A DNA stretch of 64,000 nt from Pinibacter aurantiacus (GTDB lineage: Bacteria > Bacteroidota > Bacteroidia > Chitinophagales > Chitinophagaceae), in the NCBI RefSeq assembly GCF_019130065.1, contig NZ_JAHSPG010000001.1, positions 434,001 through 498,000 of the forward strand. Reading direction: 5' to 3'. The translations under genes were made by a program, and so were the position numbers. A model generated the notes under the pieces. The model ran no database searches and had not been told where the DNA came from. It was given only the letters and a program-made list of their open reading frames with translations. This document shows positions 43,911 through 51,264 of this stretch, one piece after another (position 1 is the stretch's first letter; each line of letters starts with the position of its first letter).

Positions 43911-44666
43911 TCAAGTTGTTTCCAATTGCTTCTGGAACCAGTCTTCATATTTTATCTTGCCGAGTAGTGCAGTCTCGCCGGGTACAAGAGATTCGTCAGT
44001 AAGTTCTGCGCCGAAGTAGCGGGCATGCTCATCCATCACCAGTTGGCGGGAGTCTTCTATTTCTGTCAGGTAGTAGCGAATGAACTCATACATTGGCATG
44101 CAAACAGGGCCGGCTATTTCTACCGTATCGTTCGTTGGTGCATTCACGGCAATTTCTGCTAAGGCAGACACAGCTTCATCTGCAGCTATAGGCTGAAAGC
44201 CTGCCGGTGAAATATACACTTCGTCGCCTATTGTTGCGGCTTCTGCTATTCTACCTGCAAATTCAAAAAACTGGGTTGATCGCAAAATGGTATATGGAAT
44301 GCCCGACTCTTTAATCAATTCTTCCTGTGCGATCTTTGCGCGGAGATAGCCGCTGTCCGGCAATCGATCAGCACCCACAACGGATATTGCAACGTGATGT
44401 TTTACGCCGGCATAAATAGCTGCTGTTAGAATGTTTACAGTGGAGCGTTTAAAGAACCCAAGTACAGCACGATCTTCAAAGGATGGCGAGTTGGAAACAT
44501 CTACAACTACGTCTGCGCCTTTTAATGCTTCTCCCAAGCCCTCGCCGGTAATAGTGTCGATGCCATATTGTGGCGATGCCGGTATAACTGTGTGGCCAAG
44601 CTGAAGGAGGCTATTTACAAGCTTTGAGCCGATTAACCCACTCCCGCCGATTACTACGATTTTCAT
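43911..44666 (-). CDS. Atypical SDR (NmrA-like) NAD(P)-binding protein, copy A
   Basis: A 251-residue NAD(P)-binding protein with the N-terminal glycine motif KIVVIGGSGLIGSKLVNSLL (GGSGLIG), then GADVVVDVSNSPSFEDRAVL, a KHHVAISVVGADRL segment and YLRAKIAQEELIKESGIPYT. YxxxK is replaced by the Lys-only form typical of NmrA/atypical SDRs, and IPYTILRSTQFFEF is the conserved C-terminal motif of this class. A paralog lies at 45581-46336, sharing the GGSGLIGSK, SNSPSFED and IPYTI-type motifs. Proteins of this class act as redox sensors or reductases; the substrate is unknown. Confidence 0.9.
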   Translation of the reverse strand: MKIVVIGGSGLIGSKLVNSLLQLGHTVIPASPQYGIDTITGEGLGEALKGADVVVDVSNSPSFEDRAVLGFFKRSTVNILTAAIYAGVKHHVAISVVGADRLPDSGYLRAKIAQEELIKESGIPYTILRSTQFFEFAGRIAEAATIGDEVYISPAGFQPIAADEAVSALAEIAVNAPTNDTVEIAGPVCMPMYEFIRYYLTEIEDSRQLVMDEHARYFGAELTDESLVPGETALLGKIKYEDWFQKQLETT

Positions 44667-44710
44667 GATTTTTATTTTTAATAGTGATCGATTAAACCGT
44701 TACAATGTGT

Positions 44711-45031
44711 TCAGGAATTGATATAGGTTATGTTTACTTTGCTTGCCAAAACAAAACTGAGATTGCAGGAAAATGTTCCGATCGAATCTACCAGCGTTCC
44801 CTTTACACCTGAAACAGGGGCAGAAATCGCATATAGAATGGAATTGTTGTCCTGGATAGCATTGCAATCAAATCTGTAAACTTCATCTACATGAAATTCA
44901 TCCGGGTCCAGTCTCATATCAAGCTCTCCACTGTACAGGCAAACAGATTCTGTTTCTGCTGCGAAATCTATATCGTAACCTCTTTGTTTGAGGTCGGATA
45001 AAGCATCTGCGAGGGATAAATAATTTTTCAT
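44711..45031 (-). CDS. Small 'PRPP synthetase-like' family protein, third paralog
   Basis: A 106-residue member of the family at 36190-36905: MKNYLSLADALSDLKQRGYD, LDMRLDPDEFHVDEVYRFDC, LYAISAPVSGVKGTLVDSIG and a final NLSFVLASKVN. The pattern [LI]xxALxDLxxRGYxxxF, then the P-[ED]-[ED]-F-x-V-x-E-x-[YH]-x-F core, identifies the family. No PRPP loop is present; cytoplasmic, function unknown. It lies between the 65-residue DAIRMHDQP protein and the SDR gene. Confidence 0.8.
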   Translation of the reverse strand: MKNYLSLADALSDLKQRGYDIDFAAETESVCLYSGELDMRLDPDEFHVDEVYRFDCNAIQDNNSILYAISAPVSGVKGTLVDSIGTFSCNLSFVLASKVNITYINS

Positions 45032-45109
45032 AACATGCTTTTGATAAGTTTTAAAATTTATTGGTGAGGCAGTGACTCTCAGCGTTTGTTGTTGTCGGCG
45101 CGATGCGTC

Positions 45110-45307
45110 TCAGAAAAGATTTTCACCAGCATCTGCAGCAATGGCATCAACGTTACCTGTTAACGGTTGATCATGCATACGTATGGCATCGTCAAGAAAT
45201 TCGCTGCCTTCGCTGGTATTATGCTCGTGCTCGTGCAACGGAAGCAGTGGATGTTCATTTGGTTCTACTTCCAGATTTGGAATGTGATGTTTAAAAAAGT
45301 TGTTCAT
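45110..45307 (-). CDS. Small protein of the 'DAIRMHDQP' family, copy 2
   Basis: A 65-residue protein with a His/Glu-rich centre (LLPLHEHEHNTSEGSE) and the conserved EFLDDAIRMHDQPL core, ending AGENLF. Copy 1 (33246-33455) keeps the core and the ending but not the His-rich part. A start at ATG 45307 gives the N-terminus MNNFFKHHIPNLEVEPNEHP. It is the first gene after the structured element at 45430-45564, about 120 bases from it. Function unknown. Confidence 0.68.
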   Translation of the reverse strand: MNNFFKHHIPNLEVEPNEHPLLPLHEHEHNTSEGSEFLDDAIRMHDQPLTGNVDAIAADAGENLF

Positions 45308-45429
45308 GATTGTAGATTAACTGGTGATTATTTTTTTTCAAAAGCCTGCCTGTGCCGATCCGCTGGTGGGATCGAACAAAGGATTTTACAATAAAAATGA
45401 AAGGAAAAAATGTTGCTGCGACCTGTTGA

Positions 45430-45564
45430 CTTGCCGTGTTGTTGACTGGTTTTCGTAAGGATCGTACGCCAGCGTAGGGATATCCTTATGCACGAACAGG
45501 TGGAAAGTGCATTCCCGTTACAACCGCCTCGGCAAGCTGTCACCCGTCGTCTTCGTTTCAACAG
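45430..45564. ncRNA. Structured element (candidate RNA), copy 2
   Basis: P1 CTTGCCG/CGGCAAG (45430-45436 with 45530-45536). P2 GTTGT/ACAAC follows. A variable hairpin with stem TAAGGAT/ATCCTTA lies in between (about 45456-45488), and P4 ATGCAC/GTGCAT (45488-45512) carries the conserved loop GAACAGGTGGAAA. Compared with copy 1 (34864-34996), P1 and P4 have changed on both sides with pairing kept; the TGTTGTTGAC segment, the P4 loop and the 3' flank (TGTCACCCGTC then TTCGTTTCAACAG) are conserved. A minus-strand RNA between two co-directional genes is the natural reading, unproven. Confidence 0.62.
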
Positions 45565-45580
45565 ATGGCAGACGCGGAGA

Positions 45581-46336
45581 TTAGGCTTTTTGTAATTGTG
45601 TACTCAACCATTTTTCAAAATTAATAGCACCCAGTTCAGCTTCACCTGCAGGAACTAATGCAGTGTGAGAAACTTCACCGCCAAAATATTCAGGTCTGCC
45701 ATTAGGTACAACTTTGCGTGTATCGCCAATATATTTAAGATAACGCGCAGCTACTTCAAACATATCAAAACGTTCAGGGCCGGCAATTTCAACTTTGCCA
45801 TTAACAGGCGCTCCCAATGCATGTTTTACTACCAACGCAGCCACATCATCTGAAGCTATCGGTTGAAACTTAACATCAGACAAATGCACTTCGTTTCCTT
45901 GTGTTGCCTGGTTAGCAATTCCGCCGACGAATTCAAAAAACTGTGTGCTTCGAACAATGGTGTATGGCACGCCAGATTGCCTGATGATATCTTCCTGTAC
46001 TTTTTTCGCTCTCATGTAACCGATGTTTTGCATGATATCAACACCAACGATAGAAAGCGCTACGTGATGTTTTACACCTGCAGTAATTTCGGCTCCCAAT
46101 AAATTTCGACCTGCAGTTTGAAAAAATTCCATAACAGCATTGTCCTCAAACGAAGGAGAGTTGGCAAGGTCAATAACAATATCAGTACCTTTCATTGCAT
46201 CAGCCAATCCTTCTCCGGTGATGGTGTTGATACCACTAGAAGGAGAACCTGCAATCACCTCATGCCCCTTTTGAGTTAATTGTGCAACTACTTTTGAACC
46301 GATGAGGCCTGAACCTCCAATGACTACGATTTTCAT
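45581..46336 (-). CDS. Atypical SDR (NmrA-like) NAD(P)-binding protein, copy B
   Basis: A 251-residue paralog of 43911-44666: KIVVIGGSGLIGSKVVAQLT, GTDIVIDLANSPSFEDNAVM, KHHVALSIVGVDIM, then GYMRAKKVQEDIIRQSGVPY and TIVRSTQFFEFVGGIA. The start is ATG 46336 (MKIVVIGGSG); the frame continues 27 codons upstream without homology. The first gene of the second run, 28-40 bases downstream of a sigma-54-like promoter at 46376-46390, and the gene that precedes structured element copy 2. Substrate unknown. Confidence 0.9.
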   Translation of the reverse strand: MKIVVIGGSGLIGSKVVAQLTQKGHEVIAGSPSSGINTITGEGLADAMKGTDIVIDLANSPSFEDNAVMEFFQTAGRNLLGAEITAGVKHHVALSIVGVDIMQNIGYMRAKKVQEDIIRQSGVPYTIVRSTQFFEFVGGIANQATQGNEVHLSDVKFQPIASDDVAALVVKHALGAPVNGKVEIAGPERFDMFEVAARYLKYIGDTRKVVPNGRPEYFGGEVSHTALVPAGEAELGAINFEKWLSTQLQKA

Positions 46337-46375
46337 AATTTGATTTTTTAATTGTGATTGTGCTTGCCTGATAAG

Positions 46376-46390
46376 GCCAACGACGTGCCA
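46376..46390 (-). promoter_or_regulatory. Sigma-54-like promoter of the second stress-type run
   Basis: On the minus strand TGGCACGTCGTTGGC keeps TGGCAC and the -12 GC with the correct spacing (consensus TGGCACg-N4-TTGC, one mismatch). It lies about 40 bases upstream of ATG 46336. A sigma-54 activator with GAF domains is encoded immediately upstream on the same strand. Confidence 0.55.
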
Positions 46391-46497
46391 ATTCGATAGA
46401 CCATTGATTGTCAGCACTCTTCACAAAAATGACCATCAAATTTTTCACTGTATTTAGTGAAATCATGAACAATTTCACTACGGGCAGGGAGGTTTCG

Positions 46498-46630
46498 TTA
46501 ATTGAAAATTGAAAGTTGAAAATTGAAAATGGGGTGCCTAAAATTTGGCTACACTCCTGTTTGTAAAATGCCAAAAGGTCGAACACTGTCTATTATGCTC
46601 GACCTTTTGGCATTTTCAATTTTCAATTTT
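46498..46630. repeat. Intergenic inverted repeat, TTGAAAA-type, enclosing a terminator stem
   Basis: Units of the AATTGAAAATTGAAAG type (46498-46530) face TTTTCAATTTTCAATTTTC (46611-46629). Inside is a perfect 18-base inverted repeat, AAAATGCCAAAAGGTCGA at 46564-46581 with its complement at 46598-46615, which would serve as terminator for the minus-strand activator gene. The unit type is the same as at 3834-3982. Confidence 0.7.
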
Positions 46631-46657
46631 CCCCGCCTGACTGACGCAGTCGGGCAG
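46630..46657. repeat. REP-like palindromic element, second copy
   Basis: A GC-rich palindrome (GCCTGACTG-acg-CAGTC.GGC) related to the element at 1925-1957, in the opposite orientation. It lies just after the stop of the sigma-54 activator gene. Confidence 0.5.
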
Positions 46658-46663
46658 GAACTT

Positions 46664-49339
46664 TCAATTCCCAAAATAATCTGCCTTATTAATATTGAGC
46701 TTCTTCATTTTTGAGTGCAAAGTGTTTCCGGGAATTTGCAATACTTCTGCGGCACTGCCGGGGCCAGAAATCTTGCCGAGACAGCGTTTCAGCGTATCGA
46801 TGATGTAAGATCGCTCCATTTCTTCAAGAGAACGATTAAGAAGATGAGCTTCATCTTTCTTTCCCGGATCTGTATTTTGAGGGATATATACTTCTTCAAG
46901 AGCGCCGTCGGTGGAAAGTAATATGCTGCGTTCAATCAGGTGTTCCAGCTCTCTTACATTGCCAGGCCATGTGTAGCTGCGGAGCTGCTGTATCACTCTT
47001 GGCGCAATCTTTTTAATTTTTCGCCCAGTGTTCCTGCTGTATTTCTGAACAAAGAAATGTGTGAGTGCTTCAATGTCTTCACTGCGTTCGCGCAATGGCG
47101 GCAAATGTATAGGAAATACGTTTAGACGGAAATACAGATCGGCGCGAAAACGACCCGCTTTCACTTCTTCTTCAAGATTACGATTGGTCGCGGCTACCAG
47201 GCGCACATCAATTTTAATAACCTGTTTGCCTCCTATCCGCTCCAGTTCGCGTTCCTGGATCACACGCAATAATTTCGCCTGCGCATCCAATGGAAGTTCT
47301 CCAATTTCGTCAAGAAAAAGTGTGCTGTTATTCGCGAGTTCGAATTTACCTATGCGTCTGTCTATCGCGCCCGTAAAAGCACCACGTTCATGCCCAAACA
47401 ACTCACTTTCTATAAGATTTGATGGCAATGCGGCGCAGTTCACTTTCACCATCAGCTTGTCTTTTCTCGGCGACGAATTGTGAATGGCTCTCGCGATCAG
47501 CTCTTTGCCGGTGCCGGTTTCACCGAGTACCAATACAGTTGTATTTGATTCAGCAACGAGTGACATTAATCGATACACTTTTTGCATTTCCTCTCCACTG
47601 CCAATGATCTCTGCAAAATTGTAAATGGTTTTGATCTGCTCTTTCAGGTAATCGTTCTCCACTTCCAGTTTTTTCTTGTAGGCAAACAGTTTTTCATTTG
47701 CCTGTATATTGGCAATTGCCATGGATATTTGCGAACAAATTCCTTTCACAATTAGCTGGCTCAGTTTATTGGCCAACAACCAGATCGTACCAATGGGTTT
47801 GTTGTTCACCCGCAATGGCAGACCGTACATATTTTTCAACCCGGTCGATTTCCACAACTTCGCATAGTCATTGCCGTTCCTTAATTCTTCCTCCACATTG
47901 AACATTACACCGTCTTTACTAGCCAATACCTGCGCAGTATAGGCTTCGTCAACAGTTATGCGCATTGAGGACATTTTCTCAAAATCATTTTTTCCATTGT
48001 CAAACAAGGAACGATCAAACATAAATGGAGACAAATGAATACCATCATCATCTATCACACGGATCATGGCAAGCTTCGTATGCATTGTTTTATCAAGTAC
48101 GGTAAAAATGGCATCTTGCAGATCTTGTTTGGTTCTTACCAAAGTAATATCAGTGCTAAAACCCAGGAGGAATGCCTGTTCATTTTGTTTTTTATCTACC
48201 TGCTCGTGCGCAATAATATTGGACATGGCAATCGATATTTGCGAACAGATGCCCTGCACCAATTCAAGATTGATATCTTCAATGTCGAGCAATAATATTC
48301 CAAGATTTGTTTCTGCATTGCGAAGGCGAATTCCTACAAAGTTGCTAATGCCCAGCTCTTTCCAAAATTGTACATAGCCTGATGCATTACCGCGTTGTAG
48401 TTCTTTTTCAGCACTAAAAAATAAAGGTATGGTGCTGGCCAAAATCCGGTTTTGAAGTCCATCGTTAATAGGAAAGCGCGACTGCTCCATTGCTGCCAGC
48501 ATTTTTCTGTCGAGCTGCTTATTGAAATGATAAACATAAGGACTCAATGTGCTGTTATCTTCATTAATACGACGAATAATAAAACCGCATTCAGGACTTA
48601 GCTTCCTCAATGCATTGTGAACCGCACTAGCTAATTCTTCTTTTGTTTTAACGGTAGCAATAGCACTACTAAAGTCCAGCAAAAAAGATTTTTCCTTTTC
48701 CTTGTTGAGTATTTCTTCGTTTTTGATAATGTTAGATACGGCGCCGGATATCTGCGGCACAATACCTTTGATCACGCTTCGGAATTCCTCGCTGAAGCCA
48801 TTAACATCATCAGAATAAATATGAATAAAACCCATTGGCTTTCCTTCTTTCATCAGGCAAGTCATTAAAATTGACTTTACGCCTTTTTCGTAATTCACGC
48901 GTAGAAAAGGCGGGCTATCAGGCTTGTCCATTATATCTTCCAATACAAACGAAATGGGGCCATCCGACTTTAACACTGTCTGGATAAATGGTTCGTTCAA
49001 TGAAAAATGCGATTGTACCATTTCACTATACCTGTCATGTGAACGTATGGGTGATCCATCATTGTCGAGCAGAAAAGGCGTGTAGGAACCTTCCTTGTAG
49101 TCAATCAGCGTAACAATGGTATGTGTAATGTGATATAGACCTTTGATTCGTTTCTTAAAAAGTGTGATAAGGTCATTCTTGTCGCGGACCTTGGTGATAT
49201 CGTCACTCAAAGCCAGTAAAATGTCCTTCTCTTTTTTGTAATGAGCAACTTGCAGCTGAAATGATTCTATAAGCTGATCGTTTTCTTTTCCGTCAGAATT
49301 TGAGTGTTGTAATTTCTCCTTTGTTCCGGCATTTTTCAT
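46664..49339 (-). CDS. Sigma-54 activator with three GAF-like domains
   Basis: About 891 residues from ATG 49339 (MKNAGTKEKLQHSN); the frame is open to 49426. Three tandem sensory modules (about 35-200, 205-380, 385-570) each open with a similar coiled start (ILLALSDDITKVRDKNDLIT, FLLDFSSAIATVKTKEELAS, FLLGFSTDITLVRTKQDLQD) and end with a linker like GICSQISIAMSNI. These are GAF-like repeats. The AAA+ sigma-54 domain (about 580-820) has GETGTGKELIARAIHN, the intact GAFTGA loop and LFLDEIGELPLDAQAK. A Fis-type HTH (AAEVLQIPGNTLHSKMKKL) ends the protein. No receiver domain, so it is controlled by ligand or partner binding at the GAF modules. It is a likely activator of the promoter at 46376-46390. 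Confidence 0.93.
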   Translation of the reverse strand: MKNAGTKEKLQHSNSDGKENDQLIESFQLQVAHYKKEKDILLALSDDITKVRDKNDLITLFKKRIKGLYHITHTIVTLIDYKEGSYTPFLLDNDGSPIRSHDRYSEMVQSHFSLNEPFIQTVLKSDGPISFVLEDIMDKPDSPPFLRVNYEKGVKSILMTCLMKEGKPMGFIHIYSDDVNGFSEEFRSVIKGIVPQISGAVSNIIKNEEILNKEKEKSFLLDFSSAIATVKTKEELASAVHNALRKLSPECGFIIRRINEDNSTLSPYVYHFNKQLDRKMLAAMEQSRFPINDGLQNRILASTIPLFFSAEKELQRGNASGYVQFWKELGISNFVGIRLRNAETNLGILLLDIEDINLELVQGICSQISIAMSNIIAHEQVDKKQNEQAFLLGFSTDITLVRTKQDLQDAIFTVLDKTMHTKLAMIRVIDDDGIHLSPFMFDRSLFDNGKNDFEKMSSMRITVDEAYTAQVLASKDGVMFNVEEELRNGNDYAKLWKSTGLKNMYGLPLRVNNKPIGTIWLLANKLSQLIVKGICSQISMAIANIQANEKLFAYKKKLEVENDYLKEQIKTIYNFAEIIGSGEEMQKVYRLMSLVAESNTTVLVLGETGTGKELIARAIHNSSPRKDKLMVKVNCAALPSNLIESELFGHERGAFTGAIDRRIGKFELANNSTLFLDEIGELPLDAQAKLLRVIQERELERIGGKQVIKIDVRLVAATNRNLEEEVKAGRFRADLYFRLNVFPIHLPPLRERSEDIEALTHFFVQKYSRNTGRKIKKIAPRVIQQLRSYTWPGNVRELEHLIERSILLSTDGALEEVYIPQNTDPGKKDEAHLLNRSLEEMERSYIIDTLKRCLGKISGPGSAAEVLQIPGNTLHSKMKKLNINKADYFGN

Positions 49340-49688
49340 TAATGGTATTTGGCTATTTGTAATAGGATTTTTTAGGCGGTACGGATATTTATCAGGGAAA
49401 ATTGAATACCGATAAAGATAGCTCAAATTTATGAGAAGAACAGCGACGGAAGTCGGGTGCGATTGCTTCTACAAATAATGTCAGAGATAATAACAACCTC
49501 GATGTTTTTATTTGACGACCTCGCCCTAAAGGTACTATGGTATTACTGAATGAAGTGAAATCAACCAATGCAACATTTGGGGACACTAAAATTGCCCCGC
49601 AAATCCGGCACCAGCAAGACAAAGGACAATCGCCTTATCAGTAGTTTTTAGATTATTCTGAACATTCTCATTTCCACTTGTTGATGCT

Positions 49689-51188
49689 CTACGGCATTTT
49701 TATTACGCATATTTCATTGATCGATGGACGACCGGTTGCCTTTAATACTTTAAACCGCAACTTTGATGTTGAATAGCTGTGGGGAAACCTGATAACCTTA
49801 CAATCACTCATGGGTTCGTCGCCAAGATAAATGCTTTGCCATTCTCCGTCTTTTAAAATATCAATACTGTATTGCTGTATGCGGGGTTTACGTATTTGCG
49901 AAAAACCATCGGGCAATTCCTCTACGTCCTGGTATTCAAAAATGGTGATCTTGTTGAATGACTCTTTCGCATCTAATTCCATTTCAACAAAACCCAATGT
50001 ATCTGCAGATTGCCAGCGGCTATCTAACTTGCCGTCATTTACCGCACTTGCTTCCAGACGTTTGCCTTCGGCGGTATCAACGCTGCTTGCAGCGACCGGA
50101 GTATTGAATGAAATGAACTTGCCATTTTGTGGCAAAGGCTTGCCCGGCGTAATACCTGTTCTTTTTCCAAGCTCAATGACGGTGTTTGCCATGTGTTCAC
50201 GAATACGCCCCGTATTATCCGGCGCTACATCTACCACAAGGCAGTTGTCATTGTAAGTGCACCAGTAAAATAATTCCTGCAGTTCATCGAGGTCGCGGGC
50301 AGGCAAAGGCTGCGATTTTTCAAACCAGTTCCATCGTTTGCTCAAGCATATTGTATGTTCAAATGGCAAATAGTAAGACTTGCCTTCATGCAAATATTGT
50401 TTTTTATCAAACCTTGTAACAATGGCCGGATCCCACAACCGGAACTCTGAAGGAAAGTATTGAAAGAAATATTTGTTGTCCTCCGTCATATTCGAAGGTC
50501 TTGTGTAATGCCGCTTGCCTTCTTCATTCACGATAGTATGATTTACACTCATCACACACATCGGTTGCAATTTTTTCACCAATGCATATACCTGGTCTAC
50601 TCCCCAATCAGATGGCTTTCTGTCCCAACCGCCGTCCAGCCACAGCTCTCCTATTGGCCCGTAGTTGGTAAACAATTCCGTTAACTGTTTAAGCATGTAG
50701 TTTACATACACCTGCGGATCTTTATTCGTATAGGATGAATCGTGCCTGTCCCACAATGAATAATATACAGCGAACTGCAGACCATATTTTTTACACGCAT
50801 CTGACACGGCTCTTACAACATCCGTTTTTACCGGAGAAGAAGCAACGTCGTACGTTGTGTATTTGCTGTCCCACAGGCAAAATCCATCATGATGTTTTGT
50901 AACGAGCAGCACATAGCGAAAACCGGCATCTTTTGCAACACGCACCCATTGGTCACAATCAAGTTTTGTGGGATTGTATTTATCAACAGGTGTTGTGCCA
51001 TCGCTCCATTCACTGTCCGTAAATGTATTTACGCCGAAATGTATAAACATCCCGTAACCGCGTTTTATCATTGCTTGCTGTGCAGCACTTGGCTTTGCCG
51101 ATGGTTGCTGGATTTGTGCACTAACAAAATTATTCAGCACCAATAACAACAAAGGCAGAAAAAAAAATTTGAGTTTCAATAGTTTCAT
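49689..51188 (-). CDS. GH29 alpha-L-fucosidase with C-terminal F5/8-like domain
   Basis: A 499-residue exported enzyme with a signal peptide (LKLKFFFLPLLLLVLNNFVSA). The GH29 catalytic barrel spans about 35-340: GYGMFIHFGVNTFTDSEW, TKHHDGFCLWDSKYTTYD and the nucleophile Asp in GPIGELWLDGGWDRKP (GELWLD, about 175). A C-terminal discoidin/F5-8-like domain (about 390-499: GFVEMELDAKESFNKITIFE, YLGDEPMSDCKVIRF) may bind carbohydrate. GH29 removes alpha-L-fucose with retention of configuration. It is the last gene of the locus, 76 bases after the GH95-like gene. Third GH29 of the locus; the three differ in length and tail, so linkage specificity is probably different. Confidence 0.92.
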   Translation of the reverse strand: MKLLKLKFFFLPLLLLVLNNFVSAQIQQPSAKPSAAQQAMIKRGYGMFIHFGVNTFTDSEWSDGTTPVDKYNPTKLDCDQWVRVAKDAGFRYVLLVTKHHDGFCLWDSKYTTYDVASSPVKTDVVRAVSDACKKYGLQFAVYYSLWDRHDSSYTNKDPQVYVNYMLKQLTELFTNYGPIGELWLDGGWDRKPSDWGVDQVYALVKKLQPMCVMSVNHTIVNEEGKRHYTRPSNMTEDNKYFFQYFPSEFRLWDPAIVTRFDKKQYLHEGKSYYLPFEHTICLSKRWNWFEKSQPLPARDLDELQELFYWCTYNDNCLVVDVAPDNTGRIREHMANTVIELGKRTGITPGKPLPQNGKFISFNTPVAASSVDTAEGKRLEASAVNDGKLDSRWQSADTLGFVEMELDAKESFNKITIFEYQDVEELPDGFSQIRKPRIQQYSIDILKDGEWQSIYLGDEPMSDCKVIRFPHSYSTSKLRFKVLKATGRPSINEICVIKMP

Positions 51189-51264
51189 GAGATTTATACT
51201 GAGTCTTTTTACTGATTAAATATTTGTCTGAATGTCGTCGCTACTTGAACTAGCTGTTCGGTTG

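Noticed and set aside
45364-45402. Third sigma-54-like site (CGGCACAGGCAGGC) before the 65-residue protein
   Set aside because: The GC is one base too near and the -24 T is missing, so spacing fails.
45468-45482. Thiamine riboswitch-like bases (GCCAGCGTAGGGA) inside structured element copy 2
   Set aside because: It is only in the variable hairpin of one copy, and the remaining TPP riboswitch core (CTGAGA, ACCTGA) is missing. Copy 1 has no such bases. Coincidence.
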